A stretch of DNA of 64,000 nt from Gymnorhina tibicen. Lineage: Eukaryota; Chordata; Aves; Passeriformes; Artamidae. The notes beneath the pieces were generated by a model that made no database searches, was not told the origin of the DNA, and worked only from the letters and a program-made list of their open reading frames with translations. Below, in pieces: positions 50,801-61,000 of this stretch. How positions within the stretch are numbered: the stretch's first letter is position 1; every line of letters begins with the position of its first letter. Where the stretch lies: positions 62,001-126,000 of the forward strand of contig VXAZ01009367.1 of assembly GCA_013399875.1 (NCBI GenBank). The letters run 5' to 3'. The position numbers were made by a program, and so were the translations under genes.

Positions 50801-52173
50801 CATCAGCAGGGAAGAAGCACACTCATTTGGAGAGCTCATAGACTGAAGAGCATTCCCAGTGAATTCAAAGCAATTTCGAGGCTTTTTTGAATGCCTCACA
50901 CAATCACTGACACCTTGAGCACTGCTGGCACATCACCCTGTAATTTTGTGTTTGCTAACCTCAGTCAGGCTCAGCTGACAGCATGTTTATCATACCTTTT
51001 CCCTGCGAACAAAGCCTTATGTCTACCCCAGACCCTCTGCTGGAGGCCATTCCTGACCCAGGAATGTTGATCTCGTTGCTGCTCAGCCCCTATCTACATT
51101 GTAGAAATGCCTTTTTGGCAGTAAGATAAGGCACCCGAGCACAGAGCCCAGTGGGCCCCTCGCTCTGTCTGGTGAGCAGCTTCACTACAATGAAGGCAGG
51201 AAGATTAGTGCTGTTTCCTGAATTTAACTGGAGACACTTGCGTTTGTCAGGATTTCACAATTACAGCTTGGATGGAGACGTCACTGGGGTCTGCAGCTTT
51301 CTCATGAGGGGAAGAGGAGAGGCAGCACCGATCAATCTCTGGTCTCTGCTGACCACCGATAGTACCTGAGGGATCAGCATTAAGGTGTACAAGGGGGGTT
51401 AAAATAGATTAGATTATTGGGTATTAAGAAAGGGTTCTTCACTCAGGAGGTGGTGGATCACTAGAACAGGCTCCACAGGGCAGTAGTCACGGCCCCAAGG
51501 CTGCCAGAGCTCCAGGAGTGTTTGGACAACCAGTTCAGGCACGGTGTGGGATTGTTGGGGTGTCCTGTGCAGGGCCAGGAGCTGGTCTTGATGATCCTTG
51601 TGGAGAGGATATTCCATGATTCCATTCTACCACTTCACACACCCACCCAGCCAAACACAATGTGCAATGCTGACAGGCCCTGCCCAGCAATAGCTGTGAC
51701 ACCCCCAGCTCTCTTTGGGGAGGCGAGGGACTGGTCTACAGCACACCAGCTCCTCTGGAGAGCCCGAGCCATGGCTTGGTTTCCTCCCCTGGAACAGCTC
51801 CCCGGGGATGGCCAGGCCCATTGCCTACACCACTTCCAGGCGGCCGGCCCCGCGCTCCCTCTGAGGCCGGCGTAGCCTCACGGCTTGGGTGAGGGCCCGG
51901 CCCGCCTGCCCCGCGCCTCCGTCCCCCGCGTGTCCCCCGCAAGCCCCGCGCCCGCTGTCACCCGCACCCACGGCAGCGGCCAGCTCGGGGACACACCCAC
52001 AGCGGCGCCTTCCCCTGGGCCGGCGCTCACCTGTTCTGGGGCCGGATACCCAGCAGGTAACTCCGCCGGTCCGGCCGCGAGGCCCAGGCCGCGCTCTCGG
52101 CCTCCTCCGCCCCGTCGATGTGGCTCGTTCCCTGCCCGTAGAGGCCCGCGAGGGCCCGGCGGGTCGAGCCCAT
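20494..52173 (-). CDS. ALPK3: Alpha-protein kinase 3 (ALPK3), complete 13 coding exons
   Basis: Muscle alpha-kinase-family protein of the sarcomere and nuclear envelope; human loss causes cardiomyopathy, and it is thought to be a pseudokinase scaffold. Exons, 5' to 3' on the - strand: 52173-52031, 39075-38954, 32381-32264, 31037-30017, 26883-25050, 24152-24005, 22948-22821, 22546-22511, 22391-22117, 21769-21681, 21441-21224, 21033-20985, 20815-20494. They sum to 4503 nt, 1500 aa; human is longer (about 1700-1900). Order: Ig1 near residues 70-150 (TWYKDDEEMDRYCGLPKYE); long low-complexity middle with SLKNYLLLLLK and two SPRTSRK/TPRTSRR repeats; Ig2 near 1082-1171; alpha-kinase domain near 1186-1425 with K1250, H1361, D1375 and the zinc motif H1414-x-C1416-x3-C1420; basic Ser/Lys-rich tail. 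E1377 and N1385 replace residues used in active alpha-kinases. Confidence 0.95.
20985..21033 (-). CDS. ALPK3: ALPK3 exon 12
   Basis: 49 nt encoding VGWKLTNVRIATNLK of the alpha-kinase core. N1385 stands where active alpha-kinases have a metal-binding Asp (human ALPK3 has MTD here). Confidence 0.93.
21224..21441 (-). CDS. ALPK3: ALPK3 exon 11
   Basis: Alpha-kinase core: IIPLYLIYRPANNIPYAT, then FQHWVYQWTNGNILVTDME, with H1361 (zinc ligand) and D1375 (catalytic Asp position). Confidence 0.95.
21681..21769 (-). CDS. ALPK3: ALPK3 exon 10
   Basis: Encodes ECKVQNSSREYCKIFAAEAR of the kinase domain. Phase 0 in, phase 2 out. Confidence 0.94.
22117..22391 (-). CDS. ALPK3: ALPK3 exon 9
   Basis: Start of the alpha-kinase domain: EIEMTPMVFAKGLADAGYWG, and CVIKV with K1250 at the ATP-binding lysine position. 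Confidence 0.95.
22511..22546 (-). CDS. ALPK3: ALPK3 exon 8 (36 nt)
   Basis: Tiny exon encoding VLSGFILREEIE, between cctatag and gtaagg, matching the VLSGFISREE linker in human. Confidence 0.92.
22821..22948 (-). CDS. ALPK3: ALPK3 exon 7
   Basis: Second half of Ig2: AALAIVQASQKDCGVYRC, the conserved D-x-G-x-Y-x-C strand. Confidence 0.95.
24005..24152 (-). CDS. ALPK3: ALPK3 exon 6
   Basis: First half of Ig2: PQVVRKIRAEQFSDASGNLK, then WCQFFNILSDSKLTWYKDE. Confidence 0.95.
24636..24735 (-). mobile_element. CR1 3' fragment in ALPK3 intron 5
   Basis: About 100 bases of antisense CR1 3' end (gaatcatggttcgggttcaa), moderately diverged. Confidence 0.75.
25050..26883 (-). CDS. ALPK3: ALPK3 exon 5 (1.8 kb)
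   Basis: 611 codons of Pro/Glu/Ser-rich, presumably disordered sequence with conserved islands SLKNYLLLLLK, GLSPRTSRKVLEKVQNN and CATPEELALGARRK, all recognisable in human ALPK3. The acceptor follows a run of 15 T on the - strand. Confidence 0.95.
27893..28175 (-). mobile_element. CR1 3' fragment in ALPK3 intron 4
   Basis: Antisense CR1 beginning catagaatggtttgtgttcg and running through ggcctggaacacttccaggg. Confidence 0.88.
29004..29045. repeat. Short CTCACTCACCCTGCA tandem repeat
   Basis: Two to three imperfect 14-16 bp units within ALPK3 intron 4. Confidence 0.8.
30017..31037 (-). CDS. ALPK3: ALPK3 exon 4 (1.0 kb)
   Basis: Completes Ig1 (CREEDAGIYQASARNNKGIV), then a Lys/Glu-rich coiled segment (KIRKAEEKLQEIEQ-like) and the conserved island DVYFSLKDMYF. 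The donor GAG|gtaact was chosen because it keeps phase 0 into exon 5. The open frame continues about 250 bases further without family similarity. Confidence 0.9.
31038..32263 (-). other. ALPK3: ALPK3 intron 3
   Basis: Nothing recognised beyond splice sites. Confidence 0.6.
32264..32381 (-). CDS. ALPK3: ALPK3 exon 3
   Basis: Central Ig1 strands: YPQPEVTWYKDDEEMDRYCG and LPKYEIFRHGNRHTLQLYK, nearly identical to human. Confidence 0.96.
32382..38953 (-). other. ALPK3: ALPK3 intron 2
   Basis: 6.6 kb with no gene supported. Contains a 25-bp tandem repeat at 35622-35680. Confidence 0.6.
35622..35680. repeat. 25-bp tandem repeat, about 2.4 copies
   Basis: Units start at 35622, 35647 and 35672 with the word tatccaaaacagttcttaa; the second unit differs slightly and the third is partial. 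Confidence 0.85.
38954..39075 (-). CDS. ALPK3: ALPK3 exon 2
   Basis: Encodes STFCAIISQLTEETQPLFET and the first Ig1 strand DAKFTCIVT. Phase 2 in, phase 1 out. Human has about 15 extra residues just before this segment. Confidence 0.95.
48704..49150 (-). mobile_element. CR1 3' fragment in ALPK3 intron 1
   Basis: Long antisense copy from the 3' tail (gaatcacagaatggtttggg) back into ORF2 text (ggatgaacaattacagcctt). Very similar to the 2400 copy over the first 200 bases. Confidence 0.9.
50789..50798. promoter_or_regulatory. MEF2-type motif in ALPK3 intron 1
   Basis: TTATTTATAA fits the muscle MEF2 consensus YTAWWWWTAR. Single short motifs are common by chance; listed because ALPK3 is a muscle gene. 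Confidence 0.25.
51418..51630 (+). mobile_element. CR1 3' fragment, sense
   Basis: Sense-strand CR1 3' region (gggttcttcactcaggaggt, ggagctggtcttgatgatcc) ending near gatattccatgattccattc. Same subfamily style as the copy at 52480. Confidence 0.8.
52031..52173 (-). CDS. ALPK3: ALPK3 exon 1 (start codon)
   Basis: 47 codons plus 2 nt, ATG at 52173, starting MGSTRRALAGLYG and ending RRSYLLGIRPQN, which matches human MGSRR...SRSYLLSVRPE. Donor AG|gtgagc. An upstream in-frame GTG is not taken as the start. Confidence 0.92.
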
Positions 52174-52236
52174 GGCCGGAGTGCGGCTGCCCTGCCCCGC
52201 GGCCGTCGCTGCCCGCCCTGTCACTCACCGCCGCCG

Positions 52237-52242
52237 TTTATA
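52237..52242 (-). promoter_or_regulatory. ALPK3: Candidate TATA box of ALPK3
   Basis: TATAAA on the - strand in a GC-rich context, 64-69 bases before the ATG. If used, transcription would start near 52210 with a very short 5' UTR. A gtgagt-like word just downstream could instead be a splice donor of a longer 5' leader. Confidence 0.4.
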
Positions 52243-52479
52243 GGCGCCCCGCACATGCCGCTGTCAATCGTGACGCAGCGGCCCCTGCCCGGCCTCCCCG
52301 GGCCGGCTGCCCGGCCTCCTCCTCCTGCCGTTGCTGCCAGCTCGCGTCCAGCTTTTGAGGAAGAAGTGAACTTTTTATTATAACAATCTCCCAACCGCGG
52401 GGGATTTCTCACACCTCAAAGATCTCTCTGGTGACCACTGACAGAACCCGACAGTGTAGCATGAAGTTGTGTCAGGTTT

Positions 52480-52705
52480 ATGTTGGCTATCAGGGAAAGG
52501 TTCTTCCCCCAGAGGGTGGCCGGGCACTGACCAGGCTCCCCAGGGAATGGTCATGGACCAAGGCTGCCAGAACTCCAGGAGCTTTTGGACAGCGCTCTCA
52601 GGCACAGGGTCGGATTGCTGGGCTGTCCTGTGCAGGGCCAGAAGTTGGACTTGATGGTCCTTGTGGGTCCCTTCCAACTCAGGATATTCCATGATTCTGT
52701 GATCT
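52480..52705 (+). mobile_element. CR1 3' fragment just upstream of ALPK3
   Basis: Sense CR1 ending with the typical tail (cccttccaactcaggatatt, ccatgattctgtgat), about 300 bases from the ALPK3 start codon. Confidence 0.88.
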
Positions 52706-54439
52706 CTCAGGATCAGCTACAACATCCCCCGATTCCTTGCAGGCACAAAGCTCCCACCCTGGCTGGCTGCACCACTCAGTGGTAGTCACATCCTCACATC
52801 GGGGTCTCGTGATTTGGCAGCCTGTTTTTTATCCCAGAATGCGAAAGAGAAAGTCTGTGATGGTATTTATTCAATCTCCGTTAAAAAAGACAGCACAAAA
52901 GAGGGATGTAAAAGGTGGATACATGTCACAAATAATTACTAGCAGTGATTTCATACCAAATGAAAATATAATGAGTAATAAAATTGGACTATTTTCTTGT
53001 TCTATCTTTCTCTTGCATGTCAAGCTGTTGCATCATGCGCTGCAGACACGTCACTGGTGGTACCGCATCCCTCCAGCACTGGAATGGTGGATGGAGCAGA
53101 TTCACTGTGGGTTAGCTGTCTGCCCATGGCTGCACAGCAGCGATTGCGGCAGGAGCAGAGAAATGATGGCAAATTGCTCCATTCCAGGAAATACAACATG
53201 ATTAGAGCTGATCCTCCCTGGGCAGGAGAGGCAGCAGATGTGACAGCAAGCAGCAGGGCAGGTGATGGATCAGGTGGTGCAGGACACTCCTGATTCCTTT
53301 TCCCCAGCAAATACTGTGGTTTGGAAGGTGACTTTGTATAGGGACTGGCACCAGGGCATGCATGGACACACAGTGTGCATCCCCTATACAGGTGACACAA
53401 CAGTGGCAGATGATCACATTATCAGGCATGTCAATTGCAGGATTTGTGATACTAGAGAGGATACTTGATCTTGGCAAATGCAAAGGAGATGGGCCTCATA
53501 AGACATTTGGATGGGGTCCTAGGACATATGGAGAAGGGTGGTCCCAGAGGGCTGACTGAAGACCTCACCTTCACCAGGCAGTGAAATAGGAGATGAAATT
53601 GCATAAAACAAATGTAACATGATCCATGGGGGAAGCCACAATACTCATTTTCAATAGGCAGCAGTGGGCTCTGTGTGAGCTAACGTCACTTAGAAATAAT
53701 CCATCTCAAACAGAATACAGCAGACCCCCAAAAAAACCAAATACAGAACTCAGAGAAGGGCAGCAAGGACAAGCCAAGGTCCGAACTGGCTTCTGCATGA
53801 AGGTTAACTATGAGGACTGGGACTCTTCAGCCTGGAAGAAACTACTGCGGTGTCCATGACTGAGGTATACACAGCTGAGAAGGACAAGGAGAACAAATCA
53901 AATTAGCGGGAGGTAAAATAAGTGAAAGGGAGATGCTTCCTCCCTCCCCTTGGCTTTAGGCTACTCTCACACATGGCTATGGCTGTTCAATGTCAACAGG
54001 GATTAATAAAATCCACAGGACAAACCTGTGGAAAGAAAATCTGCTGAGGCTTATGCAGGATGAAGATATTACCTTCAGTTCAAGAAACGTTTGAGCTGAA
54101 TAAGAATATTCAGTGTGTGTGCCCTGCAGGGGCACACCCTTTGCTCTGCTCTGGCTGCTGCCCAAACGTGGGAAGCAGGATGCTGGGCTGGGAGGATCCA
54201 AGCTGACATTCTCTTGCACCCATCCCTTCCTCTGGAAGGAGGAAGAGGACCTTCAGGTCTCACAGCTTCAGGAAACCAGAATTCAAGTCCCAGCGTATGA
54301 ATTACACATTATTTTACCATGAGCACAGTCTCCTGGCATATTGATCTGATAGAACAGAGCCCAGACTATCTAAGAAGGGTGTCCAGAACAGGTAGGTTCC
54401 TGCTTTGAGCCTGGAACTGTGTCTGGTTTCAGATTCCCA
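52706..54439. other. Intergenic between ALPK3 and the paracaspase gene
   Basis: No gene supported. The stretch 53690-53900 has weak CR1-like wording but is too diverged to call. Confidence 0.4.
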
Positions 54440-54865
54440 AATACAGGAAAGACACTAATATGCTGGATCAAGTCCAGTGAAGGCCACCAAAAAGACTGAA
54501 GGAGCTCAAACACCTGACACAGGAGAAGAGGATGAGAGAAACAGAGTTTTAGACTTCAGGGAAAGACATTGTTTTCTTCACTACCTCACAGGAGAGCACA
54601 GACTCAGAGGTGCAGAGTGATGGAATGAGAGGAGAAAATGCAAGTGGCAAGGAGGAAAGTTCTGATTAGCTATTAGGAAAATTACTTATCCTGTGAAGGG
54701 AATCAAGCAGTACCACAGGAACCCAAGAGGTGGACAACCTCCATTCTGTGGGACGGTTGACTGTGGATGGGATAGGGTGCTGAGCAGCTGATAGACGTCC
54801 TGCTCAGAGTAGGGGGCTGGACCAGAGAATCCCAGAGCTCCCTTCCCACCCTGGTCATACCATGA
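54440..54865 (+). mobile_element. Old CR1 fragment, sense
   Basis: Diverged but recognisable CR1 order: ggccaccaaaaagactgaag, agctattaggaaaattactt, aacccaagaggtggacaacc, ending cctggtcataccatgattt. Confidence 0.65.
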
Positions 54866-56800
54866 TTTGGTGCTTCACCCCATCAGTAGAGAACAGCCTG
54901 GACAGTGAGTGCAGGTTTAGCTCAGATGTGATGAGAAAGAGCCTGCTGTGGTGTTTGATCCTCCCCCCAGATGCACAGGGGTTATATTCTTCTTCTGCCC
55001 TTGCGAGCTCTGAATGGTTGGTGTGCCCATTGCCTGCTGAGACAGCTTCCTCTCACAGCATCTGCTCTCTCGTCAGTCTGCTCAGAGAGTGACAGTGCCC
55101 TCTGCTCCTGACTCTGGGGGAAACGTGTTCAGCTGCTGGAGCCTGAGCAAGCTGGGCATGAGGCTTCAGTCCTCATTAGCAAAGCTTTCTTTCTCTACCT
55201 GCAAATCCAGCACTGACTTGCACAGTCACAGATGTTTTCTCACTCCTCTCTCATAATTTGTCCTTCCCTTTCCCATCCTGCACGCTTAAGTTCCTCCCTT
55301 TCTAAGATGACAGGCTTCTTCCTGCGCTCCGACAACAAGCTCTCACCTCTGGTTCTTTCCCAAATATTCACAGATGGTGCCAGGGCAGGGCTCTGACAGA
55401 GGACGAGCACAATGGACTTTCTGAGGAAGTCTTTGGAGGATTTTCTCTCTCAGGCCTGGAGAAACAGTCTACAGGGAACGCAGCAACCTCCAGCTATTTG
55501 AAGAGATTCTGCATCAACCAGAAGTGTCTTCTTTAGCTATAGGAAAGTGCTGGGCTTAATTTAATGATCATTTTTATTAGCTGCCTATGCTGCATAGATA
55601 ATAATTTTGCAGCGTATGTGTGGCACATACTCATTTACAATCATTCATAGATTTTCAAACTGCAAGGATGTATTTCCAAATGCCTGGCTGGACCCACAAG
55701 AAAATAGGAAAAAGGAGGATCTGTGTGATTTCAGATAGCTGGGGAGATGAGCACAAAGAAAGGTCCTATGCTAAGCATCACCTTTCCTGTATCCATGAAA
55801 GGAGAGGACCAGTCCTTGTTGGAGCAGGGATTGCTCTGGGTCACATTGGATGGACAGGGTGTGGCAGGTTTTCCTGCCTTAGCAGTGTAACTATCCCATT
55901 CTGCACAAAGGAAAGGACGTGGAGGGAGAAAATCCTTCCTTGATCCACCAGTTGTGTTGGGTTTGGCTTTTTCCTACCACCTTCTTCTCCATCCATTATA
56001 AAAGAAAAGCAGCAGGTAGAGGTGCATCTCTCATCCTTGCTTAGTCCCTCCGACCCTATGGCACAGCTCATGCCCTGGGTTCCATAGAGCATGGCTCCAT
56101 GAGCACTCTGCCACAACTGCTTCTCTCTGCCATCCTGATGCCCCTGTTTGTGCCCTTCCATGCTGCCACCTGGGAGGGACATCCCTGATGGCCTCACTTT
56201 TCCTTGGTCAGCTCATAGCCACTGCTACAGGATAGAGAAATTTCAGCAGCAGAGTGAGAGTTTCTCACAGTCTCCTCTCTAACTGGTCCATCATCCCCCT
56301 CATGCTGAAGTCTTGGTCCCCGTCACTCCTGGCACCATGGGAACCTGCTTCCTAGGATTATTAACATGGGGAGAAGCCAGCCAGATGCGAATTTGTCTGC
56401 CCTGGGAATGGGAACCTTGTCACCCCACATCCTGAGCCCAGAGCTGCTTCATTCCCATGGGCTTTGTGTCACACTCCCTTCCCAGTCACTTCAAAGTTCT
56501 TTGGAAATGACAATCAGTCACTCCCTGGCCACCCTCTGTCCTCTACATTCACCATTTCCAGCATTGTAGTCCTGCTGTCTCTGGAAAGGTGATGAGTTTT
56601 GGGTTAATGAGTCTGACCTTGCCCTAACCTTGTAAGTGCAAGTTATGGCACAGCGCTGTGGAGTCCTCAGTCTGTCCTTTCTTTCCCAGAAGGGCTTGTG
56701 CAACCTCCGGAGGGCTGGCCTGGTGCCACTTCCCCCAGGGCCCTCGTGATGCCCGGCCCAGCTGGCGGGGACTTCTCAGAGGAAGCGGGTTCTACGCGCT
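54866..56800. other. Intergenic, nothing recognised
   Basis: Unique sequence. A short ATG-initiated open stretch at 56826 followed by a gtgagt donor (ends near 56860) could be a 5' exon, but nothing supports it beyond the splice-like word. Confidence 0.35.
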
Positions 56801-56879
56801 CACCCATGGGAGCGCTGGCTCCACCATGAACCTTTCGGGCCGTGGTCCCCGGGAGAGAGGTGAGTGCAGCCATGGAGCC

Positions 56880-57560
56880 TGGGGGGTGAGGGCGGTGGGC
56901 ACAGGGAATGTGGACAGGGAGCAAGAGTGGCTGTGGGGATGGGAGCAAGGGTGATCATGGGGACAGGGACAAGGATACCCGTGGGAATGAGGCAAGAACA
57001 CCTGTGGGAACAGGGTGAGGACACCAGTGGGGATATGGGTGAAGATGGCTGTGGGGATGGGGCAGAGGACACTGGTGGGGAGGGAGGTGAGGACACCCAT
57101 GGCGATATGGGCAAGTACACCATAAGGTAGGTGGAGGGCAGTGTGGGGAGGAGGGGAGGACACTCATGGTAAGTAGCTGAGGTCACCAGTCAGAACGGGG
57201 ACAAGGACACCTGTGGCAAAGGAGCAAGGACTATTGTGGGGATTGGGTGAGGTCACCGGTGGGGTTAGGGGTGAGGATACTTGTGGGATATGGACAACTA
57301 CAGCTCTAACGGGGTGGGGCAGGGGAGACACACTAGGGAGGAGGGAAGGACAACCGTGCGAATGAGGGCGAGGTCAGCAGTGGCGGTGGGGAGGTCACCT
57401 GTAAGGAGCGTGGGAGGGGGCACCACGGAACGAGGGGCGGGCACCCGTTGGGAGGGGGGCGAGGTCACCAGTGGGGGTCGGCGTGAGGACACCCCTGGGG
57501 AGGGGGAGAGGTCACTCGTGGGCAGGGAGGTGCGGGCAGCCTTGGCACCCGGGCGAGGGG
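56880..57560. repeat. Degenerate G-rich minisatellite, period about 30 bp
   Basis: Roughly 20 imperfect units built on gtgaggacacc-n-gtggggat. G-rich on the + strand, with many GGGG runs. Lies directly upstream of the paracaspase first exon. Confidence 0.75.
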
Positions 57561-57640
57561 CACGTCCTGCGGAGTCCCCGTCAGAGCGGGCCAGACATGC
57601 GGGTCCGTGCGGGGCCGGGCCGCGCGGAGCCGGTCCAGTC

Positions 57641-57667
57641 CGTGCCGTGCCGTGCCGTGCCGTGCCG
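57641..57667 (+). repeat. (CGTGC)n pentamer repeat at gap edge
   Basis: About five pentamer units run straight into the gap, a plausible cause of the assembly break. Confidence 0.9.
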
Positions 57668-57977
57668 NNNNNNNNNNNNNNNNNNNNNNNNNNNNNNNNN
57701 NNNNNNNNNNNNNNNNNNNNNNNNNNNNNNNNNNNNNNNNNNNNNNNNNNNNNNNNNNNNNNNNNNNNNNNNNNNNNNNNNNNNNNNNNNNNNNNNNNNN
57801 NNNNNNNNNNNNNNNNNNNNNNNNNNNNNNNNNNNNNNNNNNNNNNNNNNNNNNNNNNNNNNNNNNNNNNNNNNNNNNNNNNNNNNNNNNNNNNNNNNNN
57901 NNNNNNNNNNNNNNNNNNNNNNNNNNNNNNNNNNNNNNNNNNNNNNNNNNNNNNNNNNNNNNNNNNNNNNNNNNNNN
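57668..57977. other. Assembly gap, 310 N
   Basis: Unknown sequence within a GC-rich first-exon region. True length may differ. Confidence 1.
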
Positions 57978-58020
57978 CGCCCAGGCCGAGGAGGAGCCGC
58001 CGGAGAAGCGATGCAGGAAG
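57978..58020 (+). CDS. MALT1-like first visible exon, 3' end
   Basis: 43 nt after the gap, donor AAG|gtgagt. Phase to the next exon dictates the frame [14 protein letters not shown]. The 5' boundary and start codon are in the gap. Confidence 0.7.
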
Positions 58021-61000
58021 GTGAGTGGTCACGGGGCAGTGGGCAGAGTGACCGTGCCACCCCGGCACTTGCGAGAGTACCCAGAGGAGCCCCATGTCAT
58101 CCATCCACCCACCCACCCATCCTTCCATCCAGCCATCCTCTTGTCCATCCACCTACACACACACACATCCATCCATCCATCCATCCATCCATCCATCCAT
58201 CCATCCATACATCCATCCATCCTTCTCTCCATTCTCTGGGCACAGGAGAATCCCTGTTCTTCCAATCTTTTCTGCCTGCTGGGATGAGTGTCCCTCTTGA
58301 AGCCCACCATGCCTGGCCACTGGGTGAGAGTGAGACGCGGGGCTGTGACTGCAGTGTTGTTCCCACCTTCACATGCTGTTTCTCCACAGCCATTGTCATA
58401 ACCGAGCAGCCAGTCTCCGTCTCTGTCCCGGTGGGATACTCCTTCATGCTGCGGTGCCGAGCCCAGGGGTGCACCTCACTGCAGTACCAGTGGTTTTGTC
58501 AGTACCAGGTAAGGATGGGGTGGCCCTGGGTATGGCACCAGGCTGGGTCCCTGCACACAGCGGGGGAGCTGAAGGAGGGGAGGAAGTCAGGGATTTCCAC
58601 TTCTGCTGCTCTTACAAGGGGCTTCCTAGTGCCTTCTACTGCCAGCAGTGAGGAGGGAATTGCTGCCCACTGTCTGTGTTTTCCCTTTAGTCTGATTCCC
58701 ACTGCCGCCTGATTCCTGGAGCGACAAACCAAGACTTGCCCATCACTGCAGAGCAGACGCAGCTCTACACCTGCCGGGTCAATGACCTCCACAGAAATAC
58801 CGTCTTCTCCGACTGGGTGAAGGTGGAGGTCCATCAGTATGTTGCCAGAGGTACAAGCCTGTCTTTTACCTTCTTGATGTATTATGGAATCAGAATGGTT
58901 TGGGTTGGAAGGGACCTTCAAGTTCATCTTGTGCCACCCCTTGCCATGGGCAGGGACACCTTTCACTAGACCAGGTTGCTCCAAGCCCCATCCACCTGCA
59001 CCTGCACCTTATGCTTGCCTAGGGTTTCCCAGAGTTATTCTGGGTATTGGGACTGGAAGAACCCATCTGGCTGCTTCAAAGCTGACCCAAAATAACTCGG
59101 GGTGTAGTTGACCTTAGAATGTTGACTGCACTCTTGGCAGGAAAGGGTGAGGATCAGGTTTGGGAAGCCAGAAGCAGGGCTTTGGTGTGGCATTTACTAC
59201 CACAGGCATTGCTCCCAAGGGTTCCCTGCTCCCCAAGGAGAAAGGTGATGGTCGAAAATGGCCATTGTTTGCTGTCCTTGTGGAGGGAGGACCAATTCTG
59301 TGTTGCTGCCTTGCAGGTCTGCCCCCTCGGCTGTGGCGAGGAGAACCAGTCATCGTCCTCAACCCCAGCGAGCAGCGGGTGGAGGTGGGGCAGCCGCTGC
59401 AGCTGCAGTGCGCTGCCATGGGGGTCCCAGCCCCCAGCTACCAGTGGTACCGCAATGGGAACCTGTTGGAGCAGCAAAAGAGAAAAAAACTCTGGGTAAG
59501 GTTTTCTGGGGATAGTTCAGAAGCTTTTGCTGCTGAGGTGGGTAATGGGAGAAGCTGATTGCAGGGTTGTGAGAAAGCCCTCCACATATCACCCCGCTGC
59601 TTTGATAGCCAGCTGGATGACTCTGCATGAAGGGGGAATATGTTTTACGGACTTCTTTCAAAGTTGTGGCTATTACTCTGAGAGGTACCAATCCGTAGAT
59701 GCATCAAGGACTCTCAGCACATCTCTTGTGCCCTTTTACAGCAGAGACGTGAGAACAGTTATTGTCTGTGCATGCAGGGGACTGCAGATTGATGGAGCTG
59801 TGGGAATGCTGTCTGCCTGCTGGAGACCTAGAAGGAAATGTGGTTTGTCCTGACAGAAAGGAGTCAGAGAGGCAGTAGAAGGACTCACTTTGTTTTGTGT
59901 CACTGGCTGAGTGTAAATCAGTGCTGTCTTCTTGAATCAAGAAAGGAGATTTCCTTCCAGGGCATTACGTGAAGGGCATAAGGACAAGACATCCAGTCTC
60001 TTCTCAGTAGTGGTCAATGGTATTACAGATGGCCTTAGATGGTATTACAGGGTGGCCTTAGATTGCGCTTCTGATGGGAAGGTTCAGTCTGGGCACTCAG
60101 AAGAGGTTGTTTTCAGAGGTGGGTGGTGCTGTGCTGGAGCAAGAAAGGCAGGAAGGTCTCTGTCCTTGGAGGTGTTGTGAGCTTGAATAGACAGAGCTGT
60201 GGCCACCCTGACTCAGTGGTGGCTTTAGTCCCTGTCTGAGCAGGATCCTGGGCTGGAGAACCAGAGTTCTTGCCAGCTAATACTGCTCTGGTTCTTGTCC
60301 CTGTCTTGGTTCTTTGTGAGGTAAACTTTCTGCGAACAGCAGGAAAAATACTTCTTATTCCATTAACGCGAGTGCTTCAGCAGATCCTGGCAGGGAGCTT
60401 CAGACTTTCACCATAAATAATGTGATTTAACTTTTGATCTGCCTAGATCACCCACACCAAGGTCAGTGACTCCGGCACGTACCTCTGCTGTGCCTCCAAC
60501 AGTCAAGGAGAGCATTGGACCAACGCCGTGGACGTTCACATCGGTGAGCAGAACCAGCCCATGTCGCTTTGCTGCACATCACCTGGTGTGAGACGTAATT
60601 AGAGGGGACCCAGGAATTTGGTGCTCTCTGGAGGTGCTGAGCTGGTGAACAAGGACTGAGATAAATAGGATTCCTTGATATTGGAGCTCTGAGGGAGCAA
60701 AGGGAGCGGTGGCTGGAAAACCCCCTAAATGCAGTGATGCGCTGTCCGGCAGGTGGGATGCTGCTGGGCCCTGCAGTGTGTCAGACACCTGCCATGTAAG
60801 GGCAGGCTCAGTGCTCTCAGCTGCTCCCTGCCATTTTCTTGCCGTGCCAACGTGCTGCTTTCACAGCTCCAGGCCAAATCACAGCAGGCTCCTGTGGCCA
60901 GACTCATTTCCAGTCTCGCTGAGATGAAGGGATGTGCTCAGACGCAGAGCTGGAGAGGATGGTGTTTATTTGGGAAGGTTCAGGCCCCTTGGGCTGGCAG

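Larger units (their letters stand above)
39076..52030 (-). other. ALPK3: ALPK3 intron 1 (13 kb)
   Basis: Mostly unique sequence with two CR1 fragments (48704-49150 and 51418-51630) and MEF2-like A/T words (for example 50789-50798). No other exon could be supported. A small human-type exon for the missing N-terminal linker could be hidden here. Confidence 0.6.
51830..52340. promoter_or_regulatory. ALPK3: CpG island over ALPK3 promoter and exon 1
   Basis: High GC with dense CpG, covering the first coding exon and upstream sequence. Unlike the AT-balanced flanks. Confidence 0.75.
57400..58030. promoter_or_regulatory. CpG-rich region at the paracaspase 5' end
   Basis: CpG density rises steeply into the N gap and stays high to the splice donor at 58021. 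Likely the promoter and first exon of the MALT1-like gene. Confidence 0.6.

Noticed and set aside
53690..53900. Possible further CR1 or other repeat
   Set aside because: Only short matching words; too diverged to name.
56826..56860. ATG-started stretch ending in gtgagt
   Set aside because: Could be a first exon of the paracaspase gene, but the ATG and donor alone are not enough and the gap prevents a phase check.
58097..58474. Open frames of repeated HPSI or DGWM residues
   Set aside because: Translation of the CATC microsatellite, not a gene.
57281..58712. Long open frames through the N gap
   Set aside because: They are open only because Ns are read as X. Only the exon parts near 57978-58020 and 58390-58508 are supported.
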